Shown: positions 15,943 through 26,055, counted from the stretch's first letter. The stretch is DNA of 64,000 nucleotides from Tumebacillus lacus (GCF_026410385.1 NZ_JAPMLT010000001.1:1-64000); one strand, 5' to 3'. The notes: generated from the letters alone by a model not told the origin. Numbers and translations: made by a program.

Positions 15943-18900
15943 ATGCCGCTGCGCACAGACCTTAAGAAAATTCTCGTCATCGGCTCGGGTCCGATCATCA
16001 TCGGCCAAGCGGCGGAGTTTGACTACGCCGGTACGCAGGCTTGCCAAGCGCTGCGTGAGGAAGGCATCGAAGTGGTGCTCGTCAACTCCAACCCGGCGAC
16101 GATCATGACCGACCTCGACATCGCCGACAAAGTGTACATCGAACCCTTGACTCCGGAGTTTGTGGCGCAGATCATCCGCCAAGAACGGCCGGACGGGGTG
16201 CTGGCGACGCTGGGCGGGCAGACCGGTCTCAACCTGGCTGTGAAACTGCACGAGATGGGCGTTTTAGAGGAAGAAGGCGTGGAACTGCTCGGCACGGCGC
16301 TCCCGTCGATCCAGCAGGCGGAAGACCGCGACCTGTTCCGCGAGCTGATGCGTGAACTGAACGAACCGACCCCCGACTCGGAGATCGTCAACACTTATGA
16401 AGGCGCAAAAGCGTTCGCCAACCGCGTCGGATTTCCGATCATCATCCGTCCGGCGTTTACGCTCGGCGGCACCGGCGGCGGGATCGCCAAGGACTGGGCG
16501 GAGTACCAAGAGATCTGCGAACTGGGTCTGTCCCTCTCGCCGATCACGCAGGTGCTGGTCGAGAAGTCGATTGCCGGCATGAAGGAAGTCGAGTATGAAG
16601 TCATGCGCGACAAAAACGACAACTGCATCGTGGTCTGCAACATGGAAAACTTCGACCCGGTCGGCATCCATACCGGCGACTCCATCGTCGTCGCGCCGTC
16701 GCAAACGCTGTCCGACCACGAGTACCAGATGTTGCGCACGTCGGCGTTGAAGATCATCCGCGCGCTCGGCATCGAAGGCGGCTGCAACGTGCAGTTCGCG
16801 CTCGACCCGGACTCCTTCCAATACTATCTGATCGAAGTCAACCCGCGCGTCTCCCGCTCGTCGGCGCTCGCGTCGAAAGCGACCGGCTATCCGATCGCCA
16901 AGATCGCAGCCAAAATCGCCGTCGGCTACACGCTGGATGAGATCGTCAACCCGGTGACGAAGCAGACGTACGCGTGCTTCGAACCGGCTCTGGACTACAT
17001 CGTGACCAAGATCCCGCGCTGGCCGTTCGATAAATTTATCTCGGCGAAGCGGGTGCTGGGCACGCAGATGAAGGCGACCGGCGAAGTCATGGCGATCGAA
17101 CGGAGCTTTGAAGCGTCGCTGATGAAAGCGGTGCGGTCGCTGGAGATCGACCTGGAAGACCTCGATCTGCCGGGTGCGAACGAACTGTCGACCGAGCAGT
17201 TGGAAAAACGTCTGGTGGTCGCCGACGACGAACGCCTCTTCCTGATCGCCGAAGCGTTCAAGCGCGGCTACACGGTCGATCAATTGCATGACCTGACGAA
17301 AGTGGACGAATGGTTCCTTGTCAAAGTGGGAGGGATCGTGCGCCTGCTGGAGCGCATCGGGACGGAAGGTCTGACCGAGGAACTGCTCATCAAGGCGAAG
17401 AAATGGAGCATCCCGGATGCGACCATCGCCCGCTATGCGAACAAGACGGAGGAAGAGGTGCACGGCACCCGCACGGCGCTCGGCCTGCGCCCGGTGTATA
17501 AAATGGTCGACACCTGCGCGGCGGAGTTTGATGCGGAGACCCCGTACTACTACTCGTCCTACGAGCAGGAAGACGAAGTGATCGACTCCGACCGCAAGAA
17601 AGTGGTCGTGCTGGGCTCCGGTCCGATCCGCATCGGTCAAGGCATCGAGTTTGACTACTGCTCGGTGCACGCGGTGTGGGGGCTGAAAGCGGCCGGGTAT
17701 GAATCGATCATCATCAACAACAACCCGGAGACGGTGTCGACCGACTTCTCGACGTCCGACCGCCTGTACTTTGAGCCGCTGCACATCGAGGATGTCATGC
17801 ATGTGATCGAGCGGGAGAAACCGGAAGGCGTCATCGTCCAATTCGGCGGCCAGACGGCGATCAACCTCGCGGAACCGCTGCAAAAGCGCGGCGTGAAGAT
17901 CCTCGGCACGCAGCTTGCCGATATCGACCGGGCGGAAGACCGGGAGAAATTTGACCAACTGCTCACCGAACTGGACATCCCGCGCCCGGAAGGCCGCACG
18001 GTGTTCACGGTGGAAGCGGCGGTGGATGCGGCGAACACGATCGGCTACCCGGTGGTGGTGCGTCCGTCCTACGTGCTCGGCGGACGGGCGATGGAGATCG
18101 TCTACACCGAGAAAGATCTGCTCCACTACATGACCCACGCGGTCAAAGTGAACAAAGAGCATCCGGTGCTCGTCGACCGCTATCTGACCGGCCTTGAGAT
18201 CGAGGTGGACGGTATCTCCGACGGCGAAGAGGTGCTGATCCCGGGCATCATGGAGCACGTCGAACGCGCCGGGGTACACTCGGGTGACTCCATCGCGGTG
18301 TATCCGACGCAAAAGCTCTACCCGCATCTGAAAGAGACGATCCTCGACTACACGACCCGCATCGCGCGGGCGCTGAACGTCAAAGGGCTGCTCAACATCC
18401 AGTACGTCATCTCGAAAGACCAAGTCTTCGTGATCGAGGTCAACCCGCGTTCCTCGCGCACGGTGCCGTTCCTCTCCAAGGTGACGGGCGTGCCGATGGT
18501 CGATGTGGCGACGAGCATCATTTTCGGCAAGTCGCTGGCTGACCAAGGCTACAAAGGCGGCTTGTGGCCGGAGCCGACCGATCAAGTGGCGGTAAAAGTG
18601 CCGGTGTTCTCCTTTGCCAAACTGCGCCGCGTCGATGTCACGCTGGGCCCGGAGATGAAGTCGACCGGGGAAGTCATGGGCCAGGAGTCGTCGTTTGCCA
18701 AAGCGCTGTACAAAGGTCTGCTGGCAGGCGGCATCCAGATCCCGGATCACGGCACGATGATCGCGTCGATTGCCGACAAGGACAAGGAAGAGGCGTTGCC
18801 GATTCTGCGCGGGTATGCGCGCCTTGGCTTCAAATTTGTCGCAACATCGGGCACGGCGAGCCTGCTGCGTGAAAACGGCATTCAAGTCAAGGAAGTGCAA

Positions 18901-19146
18901 AAGATCTCCGAAGGCTCGAACGATCTGCTCGACCACATCCGCAGCGGCAAGACGAACATGGTCATCTCCACGCTGACCCGCGGCAAAGAGCCGACCCGCG
19001 ACGGGTTCCGCATCCGCCGGGAAGCGGTGGAGCACGGCATCCCGTGCCTGACCTCGCTGGACACGGCAAAAGCGATGCTCGATGTGCTTTCGTCGATCAA
19101 GTTTGTGACGGCGCCGCTGGAGGCCCCGATGACGGTAACTCGATAA
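15943..19146 (+). CDS. carB: Carbamoyl-phosphate synthase large subunit
   Basis: A 1067-residue enzyme that makes carbamoyl phosphate from bicarbonate, ammonia and two ATP. The two homologous synthetase halves are visible: the N-half begins with [21 protein letters not shown]-type sequence near residue 12, and the C-half repeats it as [17 protein letters not shown] near 552. Each half has an ATP-grasp domain, and the C-terminal ~130 residues form the MGS-like allosteric domain. Full length for the family. It overlaps neither neighbour; pyrK starts 14 bases later with AAGGAGG. Confidence 0.97.
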   Translation: MPLRTDLKKILVIGSGPIIIGQAAEFDYAGTQACQALREEGIEVVLVNSNPATIMTDLDIADKVYIEPLTPEFVAQIIRQERPDGVLATLGGQTGLNLAVKLHEMGVLEEEGVELLGTALPSIQQAEDRDLFRELMRELNEPTPDSEIVNTYEGAKAFANRVGFPIIIRPAFTLGGTGGGIAKDWAEYQEICELGLSLSPITQVLVEKSIAGMKEVEYEVMRDKNDNCIVVCNMENFDPVGIHTGDSIVVAPSQTLSDHEYQMLRTSALKIIRALGIEGGCNVQFALDPDSFQYYLIEVNPRVSRSSALASKATGYPIAKIAAKIAVGYTLDEIVNPVTKQTYACFEPALDYIVTKIPRWPFDKFISAKRVLGTQMKATGEVMAIERSFEASLMKAVRSLEIDLEDLDLPGANELSTEQLEKRLVVADDERLFLIAEAFKRGYTVDQLHDLTKVDEWFLVKVGGIVRLLERIGTEGLTEELLIKAKKWSIPDATIARYANKTEEEVHGTRTALGLRPVYKMVDTCAAEFDAETPYYYSSYEQEDEVIDSDRKKVVVLGSGPIRIGQGIEFDYCSVHAVWGLKAAGYESIIINNNPETVSTDFSTSDRLYFEPLHIEDVMHVIEREKPEGVIVQFGGQTAINLAEPLQKRGVKILGTQLADIDRAEDREKFDQLLTELDIPRPEGRTVFTVEAAVDAANTIGYPVVVRPSYVLGGRAMEIVYTEKDLLHYMTHAVKVNKEHPVLVDRYLTGLEIEVDGISDGEEVLIPGIMEHVERAGVHSGDSIAVYPTQKLYPHLKETILDYTTRIARALNVKGLLNIQYVISKDQVFVIEVNPRSSRTVPFLSKVTGVPMVDVATSIIFGKSLADQGYKGGLWPEPTDQVAVKVPVFSFAKLRRVDVTLGPEMKSTGEVMGQESSFAKALYKGLLAGGIQIPDHGTMIASIADKDKEEALPILRGYARLGFKFVATSGTASLLRENGIQVKEVQKISEGSNDLLDHIRSGKTNMVISTLTRGKEPTRDGFRIRREAVEHGIPCLTSLDTAKAMLDVLSSIKFVTAPLEAPMTVTR

Positions 19147-19159
19147 GGAGGCGGTTTGG

Positions 19160-19942
19160 ATGGCACGGCTGACGATCCTCGAACACCGGGAGATCGCGGA
19201 AAACATGATGTGGCTGGCGTTTTCGGCCCCGCAGGATCTCCGCTATACGCCTGGACAGTTTTTGCACATCCGCGTTACGGACGGGGTGGACCATCTGCTC
19301 CGACGCCCGATCTCGCTCTGCTATGTGCAGGGCGAGGGAGGCGCGAAGAGCCAAGCGATTGCGGTGGCCTATCGCGTCGGCGGCAAAGGCACGGAACTTT
19401 TGCGCAAGAAAAAGGTCGGGGAGGAGCTGGACGTGCTCGGCCCGCTCGGCAACGGATTTACCCTGCATGAAGGCGACCGTCACGCGCTGCTCGTAGGCGG
19501 CGGGATCGGGGTGCCGCCGATGGTGGAACTGGCGGAACAGCTGACCCAACAGGGCACGAAGGTGACCTCGATCATCGGCTTCCAGTCGGCGAACGTGGCG
19601 ATCTTGCAAGAGGAGCTGAGCCGCTATGGCGAGGTGCTGGTGGCGACGAACGACGGGTCACTCGGTCTGCAAGGGTTTGTCACCGACTATATGACGGAGG
19701 AACTGCTGGCAACGGCCGACCGCTTCTACGCGTGCGGCCCGACGCCGATGCTCCGGGCGGTGCAGGCGAAGATGGACGGCAAGGTCGAAGGCTACCTGTC
19801 GCTGGAAGAGCGGATGGGCTGCGGCATCGGGGCTTGCATGGCCTGCGTGACGTCGTGCCGGATGGATGACGGCTCGGTCGGCTATAAAAAAGTGTGCAAG
19901 GACGGCCCGGTATTTTCGGCTCCGAAGGTGGTGTTCGCATGA
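19160..19942 (+). CDS. pyrK: Dihydroorotate dehydrogenase B electron-transfer subunit
   Basis: A 260-residue FAD/[2Fe-2S] protein that passes electrons from the PyrD flavin to NAD+. The FAD-binding RRPISL is at 48-53, the NAD-binding GGGIGVPPM is at 113-121, and the cluster cysteines are Cys221, Cys226, Cys229 and Cys246, with an extra Cys233. Its last four bases overlap the pyrD start (ATGA), consistent with the heterotetrameric PyrD-PyrK complex. Confidence 0.96.
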   Translation: MARLTILEHREIAENMMWLAFSAPQDLRYTPGQFLHIRVTDGVDHLLRRPISLCYVQGEGGAKSQAIAVAYRVGGKGTELLRKKKVGEELDVLGPLGNGFTLHEGDRHALLVGGGIGVPPMVELAEQLTQQGTKVTSIIGFQSANVAILQEELSRYGEVLVATNDGSLGLQGFVTDYMTEELLATADRFYACGPTPMLRAVQAKMDGKVEGYLSLEERMGCGIGACMACVTSCRMDDGSVGYKKVCKDGPVFSAPKVVFA

Positions 19943-20871
19943 CGGTGAGAGATGTCGATATGTCGGTCCGAATCGGTCCGATCACGATGAAAAATCCGGT
20001 GACGACAGCGAGCGGCTGTTTCGGATTTGGCAAGGAGTTTGCTGATTTTTATGATCTGAGCGTGCTCGGCTCGATCACGGTCAAGGCGACGACCATCGAG
20101 CCGCGCCTTGGCAATCCGACGCCGCGCGTGGCGGAGACGCCGGGCGGGATGCTGAACGCCATCGGGCTGCAAAACCCCGGCGTCGAGCTGGTGATCGCGC
20201 AGGAACTGCCGCATCTGCGCCGCTATGAGATTCCGGTGTTTGTCAATGTGGCAGGGACGACGGTCGAGGACTATGTGGACGTCACCAAGCGGCTGATGGA
20301 CAGCGAAGATGTCGACGCGGTGGAAGTCAACATCTCCTGCCCGAACGTGAAATGCGGCGGCATCCAGTTCGGCACCGATCCGCTGCAGGCGGCGCAGGTG
20401 ACCGAGGCGATCAAACGGGTATCCCGCGTGCCGGTGATCGTCAAACTGTCGCCGAACGTCACCGACATCGTCGCGATGGCGAAGGCGGTGGAAGCGGCCG
20501 GGGCGGATGCGATCTCGATGATCAACACGCTGGTCGGGATGTCGATCGACCTGAACAAGCGCCGTCCGTTGATCGCCAACGGCGTCGGCGGGCTGTCCGG
20601 CCCGGCAGTGAAGCCGGTCGCCGTCCGCATGACCTATCAGGTGGCGCAGGCGGTCTCGATCCCGATCATCGGGATGGGCGGCATCATGACGGCGGAAGAC
20701 GCGATTGAATTTATCATGGCGGGGGCGACGGCGGTGGCGGTCGGCACGGCAAACTTTGTCAATCCGCTGGCCTGCCCGGAGATCATCGAAGGCATCCGTC
20801 AATACTGCCTCGATCATGGCATCGCAAGCATCCGCGACCTGCAGGGCGCGGCATGGAAGGAGCTGGCGTAG
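19939..20871 (+). CDS. pyrD: Dihydroorotate dehydrogenase B catalytic subunit (class 1B)
   Basis: A 310-residue FMN-dependent TIM-barrel enzyme oxidising dihydroorotate to orotate with NAD+ through Pyr[12 protein letters not shown] (131-141) carries the class 1 catalytic cysteine, Cys134; the FGTDP motif that follows is typical of class 1B. It starts at the ATG overlapping the pyrK stop. Two bases separate its stop from the pyrF ATG. Confidence 0.96.
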   Translation: MTVRDVDMSVRIGPITMKNPVTTASGCFGFGKEFADFYDLSVLGSITVKATTIEPRLGNPTPRVAETPGGMLNAIGLQNPGVELVIAQELPHLRRYEIPVFVNVAGTTVEDYVDVTKRLMDSEDVDAVEVNISCPNVKCGGIQFGTDPLQAAQVTEAIKRVSRVPVIVKLSPNVTDIVAMAKAVEAAGADAISMINTLVGMSIDLNKRRPLIANGVGGLSGPAVKPVAVRMTYQVAQAVSIPIIGMGGIMTAEDAIEFIMAGATAVAVGTANFVNPLACPEIIEGIRQYCLDHGIASIRDLQGAAWKELA

Positions 20872-20873
20872 AG

Positions 20874-21614
20874 ATGACGGAACAGCGCGTGAAACCGGAA
20901 GAGAAGATCTTCGTGGCGCTCGACTATGACAACATGGACGATGCGCTGCGCACGGCCGACAAGCTCGGCGATACGATCCGCACGATGAAGGTCGGCCTGC
21001 AATTGTTCTTTCACGCTGGACCGCAGATCCTGCACCGGCTGAACGAGATGGGCTTTCAGGTGTTCATGGACTGCAAGTTTCACGACATCCCGAACACGGT
21101 CGCAGGCGCGGCCGACTCGGTGACGCAACACGGGGTGTACATGTTTAACGTGCACTGCGGCGGGGGCCTTGCGATGATGCAGCGGGCGAAGGAAGCGGCG
21201 ATCCACCGGGCGAAGGCGCAAGGCCTGACGATCCCGAAGGTGATCGGCGTGACGCAACTGACCTCGACGGCACAAGAGACGCTGAACCGCGAGATCGGCA
21301 TCCCGGGCGATGTGCGCGATATCGTCGTCCACTATGCACGGCTGGCGAAGGAAGCGGGTCTGGACGGCGTGGTGGCGTCCGGGCATGAGATCTCGTATAT
21401 CCGCGAGGCGTGCGGCGAGGACTTCCTGACGGTGATCCCCGGCATCCGTCCGACGTGGGCGGGTGCAAACGACCAAAAGCGGGTGATGACGCCGGGCGAA
21501 GCGCTGCGGCTGGGCGCGCACTATCTGGTGATCGGACGCGCGATCACGCATGCGAACGATCCGCGCGCTGCTGCGTTGCGGATCTTGGAAGAAGTACGAC
21601 AGGAGGCCAACTAG
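20874..21614 (+). CDS. pyrF: Orotidine 5'-phosphate decarboxylase
   Basis: A 246-residue TIM-barrel enzyme decarboxylating OMP to UMP. The catalytic array [10 protein letters not shown] is at 66-75 (Asp66, Lys68, Asp71), and the phosphate-binding TPG/R segment lies near the C-terminus. The ATG at 20874 uses AAGGAG located inside the end of pyrD. The sequence ends just before pyrE. Confidence 0.96.
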   Translation: MTEQRVKPEEKIFVALDYDNMDDALRTADKLGDTIRTMKVGLQLFFHAGPQILHRLNEMGFQVFMDCKFHDIPNTVAGAADSVTQHGVYMFNVHCGGGLAMMQRAKEAAIHRAKAQGLTIPKVIGVTQLTSTAQETLNREIGIPGDVRDIVVHYARLAKEAGLDGVVASGHEISYIREACGEDFLTVIPGIRPTWAGANDQKRVMTPGEALRLGAHYLVIGRAITHANDPRAAALRILEEVRQEAN

Positions 21615-21616
21615 AC

Positions 21617-22246
21617 ATGACAACTGAACTTTCCGCCCGCATTGCCAAATCGCTGCTGGAGATCCAAGCGGTGGCCTTGCGCCCGCACGAGCCGTTTACC
21701 TGGTCGTCGGGCATTCGCTCGCCGATCTACTGCGACAACCGCCTGACGATGGGCTACCCGGAGATCCGGGAGATGATCGCAGACGGATTTGCAGAACTGA
21801 TCAAGGAGAAGTACGGTGACGTCGATGTGATCGCCGGCACGGCGACGGCGGGCATCCCGCATGCGGCGTGGGTGGCGCACAAGCTCGGCAAGCCGATGAT
21901 CTACGTGCGTTCCTCTGCGAAAAAGCACGGCAAAGGCAATCTGATCGAAGGCGTGCTGCGCGACGGGCAAAAAGTCGTGGTCATCGAAGACCTGATCTCG
22001 ACGGGCGGCTCTTCGATCCAAGCGGTGCAAGGCGTGCGCGAGGCGGGCGGCGAAGTGATCGGCGTCGCGGCGATCTTTACGTACGAGTTCCCGAAAGCAT
22101 CGGCGGCATTTGCAGAAGCGGGCGTGCCGTTTGCGACGCTGTCTTCCTATTCGGCTCTGCTGCCGATCGCTGCGGCTGAGAACTATATCTCCGCAGATGA
22201 TGTCGAGCTGTTGCAAAAGTTCCGCGAGGCTCCCGAGCAGTATTAA
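21617..22246 (+). CDS. pyrE: Orotate phosphoribosyltransferase
   Basis: A 209-residue type I phosphoribosyltransferase converting orotate and PRPP to OMP. The PRPP-binding loop [12 protein letters not shown] is at 121-132 and the flexible-loop region [11 protein letters not shown] at 98-108. The ATG at 21617 follows AGGAGG, which lies in the end of pyrF. It is the last gene of the pyr operon; a strong terminator follows. Confidence 0.97.
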   Translation: MTTELSARIAKSLLEIQAVALRPHEPFTWSSGIRSPIYCDNRLTMGYPEIREMIADGFAELIKEKYGDVDVIAGTATAGIPHAAWVAHKLGKPMIYVRSSAKKHGKGNLIEGVLRDGQKVVVIEDLISTGGSSIQAVQGVREAGGEVIGVAAIFTYEFPKASAAFAEAGVPFATLSSYSALLPIAAAENYISADDVELLQKFREAPEQY

Positions 22247-22257
22247 GTCAAATCTCT

Positions 22258-22297
22258 GTAAAACCTTCCTGCTAAGCAAGCAGGAAGGTTTTTTTAT
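22258..22297 (+). terminator. Rho-independent terminator of the pyr operon
   Basis: An AACCTTCCTGC...GCAGGAAGGTT stem followed by seven T, shortly after pyrE. Confidence 0.93.
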
Positions 22298-22362
22298 TAA
22301 AAGGAATTGAGGGGCAGGATGTGGAAGTAGAAAGGACTGAAAAGGGAGCGAGGGAGTCTGTG

Positions 22363-22629
22363 ATGAAGGTACTCAATCTGATGGAATCGGTGGTGTCCGA
22401 GGTGTTGGACGTCCAGATGAACCATCTACAGATGAACTGCACGTGTGAGCAATGCAAAAATGACGTGTTGGCGATCGCATTGAATGCGTTGCCGACGCGC
22501 TATGTGTCGTCCACGCGCGGACAGACGATTCAGCGGGCCAAATTGATGGATGAGCAGACCCTCGCCGATGTCTTGCGCGAGATCTCGAAAGCGGCGGCGA
22601 TTGTGTCGAACAAACCGTCACACACCTGA
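22363..22629 (+). CDS. ComFB-like late competence protein
   Basis: An 88-residue protein matching the ComFB family: an NCTCEQCKNDVLAIALNALP block at about 26-45 with three cysteines (CxCxxC), followed by the conserved RYVSS. ComFB is encoded with the competence DNA-import genes in Bacillus, but here it stands alone between the pyr operon and a Crp/Fnr regulator. The ATG at 22363 follows GAGGGAG; a GTG at 22321 behind GAGGGGCAGG is an alternative adding 14 residues. The family's molecular role is unclear. Confidence 0.85.
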   Translation: MKVLNLMESVVSEVLDVQMNHLQMNCTCEQCKNDVLAIALNALPTRYVSSTRGQTIQRAKLMDEQTLADVLREISKAAAIVSNKPSHT

Positions 22630-22696
22630 AAAATCGTCATCCGCCCAAATGAGAATTGATTGAGAAATTGTCTTGCGGGGCGGGCGTGATTGTGTT

Positions 22697-22708
22697 ACTT
22701 TATAAAGT
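22697..22708. promoter_or_regulatory. 12-bp perfect palindrome upstream of the Crp/Fnr gene
   Basis: ACTTTATAAAGT reads the same on both strands. It overlaps a possible promoter (TTGCGG near 22673, 17 bases, TACTTT) and lies 45 bases before the regulator's start. Autoregulation by the encoded protein is a reasonable but untested inference. Confidence 0.5.
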
Positions 22709-22752
22709 GAAGCGACATACCGATATACTGTAGAGTGGAGGAGGCAGTCGAC

Positions 22753-23439
22753 ATGAGTGGAATTTGCGAAATCTGCTACCTCAGACAATATGACCTGTTC
22801 AAAGATCTGGATGAAGAAGAACTCGATCAACTGGGTCGCGGCTCTCAGCCGGCGACCGTGCCGAAGCGCGAATACATTTTTACGCCTGACGAGCCGAGCT
22901 CGCAGGTTTATATGCTCAAGTCCGGCCGGGTGCGCATCTCGCGCCTGTCGGAGACGGGCAAACATTTTACGCTTGTCATCTTGGAGCCGGGCGATATCTT
23001 TGGCGAGAGCGCGATTTTTTCCGATGAGCCGCGCCGCAATTTTGCCGAAGCGCTCGACGAGGCGGAGATCTGCGCCATCGACAAGCGGGAGTTTGAGAAC
23101 GTCGTCATGAAAAACGCCAGCGTGTCGCTCAAGATCGCGCAGATCGTCGAGCACCGTCTGACCGAGGCGCAAGAGCAGATCGAACATCTCGTGTTCTACG
23201 ATGTGCAGACCCGTCTCGCCCGCCTGTTGCTCAAATTGGCCGACATCCACGGCGAACGGGCGGACAAAGGCGTCAAGATCGGGATCAAACTGACGCACGA
23301 AGACATCGCCTCGCTGATCGGCTCGACCCGTGAGACGACGAGCAAGATCTTGAACGAGTTCAAGGCAAACGGCTGGATCGATGTGCAAAAACGGCATATC
23401 ATTTTGTTGGATCAGAAGGTATTGGCTGAGATGAAGTAA
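22753..23439 (+). CDS. Crp/Fnr-family transcriptional regulator
   Basis: A 228-residue regulator with an N-terminal cyclic-nucleotide-binding-like beta-roll (about 20-130), a dimerisation helix at about 125-165, and a C-terminal winged helix with LTHEDIASLIGSTRETTSKIL near 183-203. It has a CxxC at residues 5-8 and one more cysteine near 106, which is fewer and differently placed than in classical Fnr iron-sulphur proteins, so the ligand is uncertain. The ATG at 22753 follows GGAGGAGG. It has its own promoter region with a palindrome and its own terminator. Confidence 0.92.
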   Translation: MSGICEICYLRQYDLFKDLDEEELDQLGRGSQPATVPKREYIFTPDEPSSQVYMLKSGRVRISRLSETGKHFTLVILEPGDIFGESAIFSDEPRRNFAEALDEAEICAIDKREFENVVMKNASVSLKIAQIVEHRLTEAQEQIEHLVFYDVQTRLARLLLKLADIHGERADKGVKIGIKLTHEDIASLIGSTRETTSKILNEFKANGWIDVQKRHIILLDQKVLAEMK

Positions 23440-23462
23440 AGGCGGCTGCGATCCGCCTTTGG

Positions 23463-23503
23463 AAAAGACCCCTTTTTCCCGGCGGGAGGAAGAGGTCTTT
23501 TTG
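23463..23503 (+). terminator. Terminator after the Crp/Fnr gene (copy 1 of a duplicated hairpin)
   Basis: An AAAAGACC...GGTCTTTTT stem with a CCCGGCGGGAGGA-containing loop. Nearly the same sequence recurs 77 bases downstream. Confidence 0.8.
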
Positions 23504-23538
23504 TTTGATGAAGTGAAGACGGGAGAGATCCGTCTAGG

Positions 23539-23579
23539 AGAAAGACCCCTTTTTCTCGGCGGGAGGAGGAGGTCTTTTG
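23539..23579. terminator. Second copy of the duplicated terminator
   Basis: It repeats the preceding terminator with few changes (AAAGACCCCTTTTTC...GAGGTCTTTT). Read on the minus strand it terminates the convergent SDR gene. Confidence 0.75.
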
Positions 23580-23592
23580 TCTGTTTGGCCGT

Positions 23593-24684
23593 TTAACGGA
23601 CCGGGATCAGTTTGTCAGGGTCGGTTCGATGCGCGATGTAGTAGTCGACGGCAGGTTGCAGGAACTCACGGAGCGAGGGGCAGTGGATGCCGGCTGCCAG
23701 CAGGTCTTGCTGGGCTCCTGAGGCGTCGTAGTCGGCGAGGTGGGAGAAATAGGCGATGGTCTCTTTTTCGACGCGTACGAAGCGGCGCAGGGGGCTCAGC
23801 GACAGCGACGCTTCGATGAGGGAAGAAGGCAGGGTCCAGGTCGGTTTTTTGCCGAGCAGAGCGGTGCAGATCATCTCGTATGTTTCGCGGGCAGAGCAGG
23901 GGTTCGGATTGGTCAGGTGGTAGACGCGGTCGAGGGCCTCCTGCGCGAAGGCGAGGTGGGCGGTGGCGTCGATGATGTAGTCGACGGGCACAAGGTTGAT
24001 GTGGGCGGCTCCGGCGCCGACGTAGGGCACGGGCAACGCGCGCAGCCGGTCGAGGAAGCGCATGATGAAGTAGGGACCGTCAAATTTGGCGGTCTCGCCG
24101 GTGCGGGAGTCGCCCATGACAATGCCAGGGCGGATGATGGTGAGCGGCACGTCTTCGCGCAGAGCTTGCACGTTGACCTCCGCGGCAAATTTGGTGGCTT
24201 CGTAGTGGTTTTTGAACGACTGGCCGCAGTCGAGTTCGCTTTCGTAAATGCGGCCGGTGCGGTCGCCGGAGACGTAGGCGGTGGAGAAATAGGTATAGCG
24301 TTGCAAGTGCGTCAGACTGCGCACAAAATCGTTTACATGATCGGTGCCGATGACGTTGACGCGGTAGGCGATGTCCTGCGGCACGGCGAGGTCGTAGAGG
24401 GCGGCGAGGTGAAAGACGTGCGTGACGTCGCGGCGCAGGCGGGTGAGGTCGTCCGAGCCAAGGCCGAGGCCCTTGGCGGTGATGTCGCCCTGGATCAGGC
24501 GGTAGCGCTCGCGTGGAGAGGCTCCGTCCGCGACGAGGCGATCGAGTTCCTGTTTTGCGCGCGAAAGTTGGCTCGGATGGACGAGCAGTTCGAAGCGGGC
24601 GAAGGGGTGGAAACGGGCGATTTTTTTCAACAGCCGGGTGGCGATAAAGCCGGGAAAGCCGGTGATGAAGGATACGGATGTCAT
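23593..24684 (-). CDS. SDR-family NAD(P)-dependent oxidoreductase (acyl/thioester reductase-like)
   Basis: A 363-residue extended short-chain dehydrogenase of the NAD_binding_4 (male-sterility/thioester reductase-like) type. The nucleotide-binding TGFPGFIA is at 8-15, FHLAALYDL near 91-99, the active-site Ser134 in YFSTAYVSG, and Tyr161-x3-Lys165 in YEATK. The C-terminal part (about 240-363) is the substrate-binding region. It likely acts on an acyl thioester or sugar-like substrate, but which one cannot be read. The ATG at 24684 has GGAAGGA upstream. It stands alone, so context adds nothing. Confidence 0.85.
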   Translation of the reverse strand: MTSVSFITGFPGFIATRLLKKIARFHPFARFELLVHPSQLSRAKQELDRLVADGASPRERYRLIQGDITAKGLGLGSDDLTRLRRDVTHVFHLAALYDLAVPQDIAYRVNVIGTDHVNDFVRSLTHLQRYTYFSTAYVSGDRTGRIYESELDCGQSFKNHYEATKFAAEVNVQALREDVPLTIIRPGIVMGDSRTGETAKFDGPYFIMRFLDRLRALPVPYVGAGAAHINLVPVDYIIDATAHLAFAQEALDRVYHLTNPNPCSARETYEMICTALLGKKPTWTLPSSLIEASLSLSPLRRFVRVEKETIAYFSHLADYDASGAQQDLLAAGIHCPSLREFLQPAVDYYIAHRTDPDKLIPVR

Positions 24685-24862
24685 AGAATGGACTCCTTCC
24701 AAATATCGTAAATAATCAGAAAAATGAATTTTAATGGATGGTGATAAGATTCGCCGTCTGACTGTGTATTCCTTTTCTGAGGAGGGGTGAGACAGTGTGG
24801 GCATCCTTGACATCTGCGTTTCGGGTCTTTACGATCAAAGCAATTGAAAGATGGACAAAGAA

Positions 24863-24906
24863 GGAAGAAGCCGTCTGCGCGCCGGGTGGAGCGCAGGCGG
24901 CTTCCC
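24863..24906 (-). terminator. Minus-strand terminator after the 49-aa gene
   Basis: On the minus strand a GGAAGCCGCCTGCGC...GCGCAGACGGCTTC hairpin followed by a T-rich stretch, starting at the stop codon of the small gene. The gap 24685-24862 holds no other convincing feature. Confidence 0.65.
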
Positions 24907-25056
24907 TTACGATTGATCGAAGGAGCGGCGCTTGACGGTGACGGGGCGATCGCGACGACGGAACTGGGTGAACAGGAAGATGATGCCGATGCATTCGGCG
25001 AGGTTGCCGGCGATGCCGATGGTGTCGCGGATGAGCAGGAACCATTTATCTTCCAT
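24907..25056 (-). CDS. Small hydrophobic protein, 49 aa (unannotated small ORF)
   Basis: A 49-codon frame with a very strong ribosome-binding site (AAAGGGGGGAG, 5 bases before the ATG at 25056). The protein starts MEDKWFLLIRD, has one predicted membrane helix at about 13-31, and ends in a basic tail (RRRDRP...KRR). Its stop codon sits at the edge of a terminator, as expected for a real monocistronic gene. No family is recognised. It is divergent from the hydrolase gene. Confidence 0.6.
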   Translation of the reverse strand: MEDKWFLLIRDTIGIAGNLAECIGIIFLFTQFRRRDRPVTVKRRSFDQS

Positions 25057-25103
25057 CGAGCTCCCCCCTTTCCGGACTGTTTTGGTGTCGATTTTATGTG
25101 CTG

Positions 25104-25133
25104 TGGACAGGTGAAAGAACTGCTCGGTACAAA
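25104..25133 (+). promoter_or_regulatory. Promoter for the alpha/beta hydrolase gene
   Basis: TGGACA (25104-25109), an 18-base spacer and TACAAA (25128-25133). The predicted transcript start near 25140 is only 3 bases before the ATG at 25143, so the GTG at 25161 is the better translation start. Confidence 0.5.
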
Positions 25134-25160
25134 TTAGAAGCGATGGGGGATGACAAAACG

Positions 25161-25997
25161 GTGAACAGAGAGAGAAAGCTGCATACGTTGGTCTTTCCGA
25201 CAGAGGCGGGGGTGACGCACCGCGCCGATCACAAGGAGCCGTCGATGGCGGTGGTGTTGGTGCACGGTGCGGGCGATCACAGCGGGCGTTACGGGCATGT
25301 GGTGCGGGCGTTGACGTCGCGGGGCATCCCGGTGGTGACCGGGGATCTGCCGGGGGCGGGCCTTACGTCAGGATTGCCCGGTCACGTCGATTCGTTCGAC
25401 GAGTATCTCGATGCGGTGGAGCAATGGGTGAAACAAGCGACTGAACTGGCGACACACGGCCGGGTGGTGTTGCTCGGTCACAGCATGGGCGGGCTGATCG
25501 CGGTGCGGTATCTGCAGGAGCGTCTGTCGCGCACTCCGCAAGTGATTGCGGCGGTGTTGTCGTCGCCGTGCCTGAGGCTGGCGGTGGAGGTGCCGGGCTG
25601 GAAGAAGGGGCTGGCGGCCGTCCTCGATGCGGCGACACCGCGGCTTCGGATGAGCAGCGGTCTCAGCGCGTCGCTGGTCTCCCGGTCGCCGGAAGTGGTG
25701 CAGGCGTACGCGGATGATCCGCACTGCGGCATCCCGGTCAGCGTGCGCTGGTATCGGGAGTTGACGCGGGCGATGGAGCAGGCGCGGGCCCAAGCGGAAC
25801 GGGTGCGCGTGCCGGTGCTGCTGATGCAGGCCGGGCAGGATCTGCTCGTCGATGCAGAGGCGGCGGAACCGTTTTTCCGGCGGCTGCCTCTGGGCGGGAA
25901 ATATGTGGAATATCCGGAGTGCTATCATGAACTGTTCAATGAGCCGGAGCAGGGCGAGGTGCTGCAGGAGATGACGGAGTGGCTGACTCAACTGTAG
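25161..25997 (+). CDS. Alpha/beta hydrolase (monoacylglycerol lipase / lysophospholipase-like)
   Basis: A 278-residue serine hydrolase. The nucleophile is Ser108 in GHSMGG, the acid is probably Asp227 in AGQDLLVD, and the histidine is His256 in YHELFNEP, in the order typical of YtpA/monoglyceride lipase relatives. The oxyanion HGAGDHSGRY motif is at 35-44. There is no signal peptide, so it is cytoplasmic. The GTG at 25161 is chosen because GGGGGAT lies about 10 bases upstream and the promoter leaves no leader for the ATG at 25143; the longer start would add 6 residues. The substrate (lysolipid or glyceride) is inferred from the family. Confidence 0.85.
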   Translation: MNRERKLHTLVFPTEAGVTHRADHKEPSMAVVLVHGAGDHSGRYGHVVRALTSRGIPVVTGDLPGAGLTSGLPGHVDSFDEYLDAVEQWVKQATELATHGRVVLLGHSMGGLIAVRYLQERLSRTPQVIAAVLSSPCLRLAVEVPGWKKGLAAVLDAATPRLRMSSGLSASLVSRSPEVVQAYADDPHCGIPVSVRWYRELTRAMEQARAQAERVRVPVLLMQAGQDLLVDAEAAEPFFRRLPLGGKYVEYPECYHELFNEPEQGEVLQEMTEWLTQL

Positions 25998-26026
25998 GGA
26001 CGGGTGATCTGCCGGAAGTTCTGTGG

Positions 26027-26055
26027 TTGCCAAGAGGGAATCCTTGTCATATACT
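26027..26055 (+). promoter_or_regulatory. Promoter of the ABC-F leader
   Basis: TTGCCA (26027-26032), a 17-base spacer and TATACT (26050-26055). It lies 311 bases before the ABC-F start, creating a long transcribed leader. Confidence 0.75.

Noticed and set aside
16264-19206. A 980-codon open frame opposite carB.
   Set aside because: High GC and codon bias of carB keep the antisense frame open; the translation is His/Arg-rich and has no start signals.
22735-22752. An upstream start for the Crp/Fnr protein.
   Set aside because: GGAGGAGG overlaps that start; the ATG at 22753 has correct spacing.
24795-24935. A 46-codon plus-strand frame with a GTG start behind GAGGAGGGG.
   Set aside because: It runs through the terminator hairpin and into the better-supported minus-strand 49-codon gene; the peptide has no convincing features. 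The good ribosome-binding site leaves some doubt.
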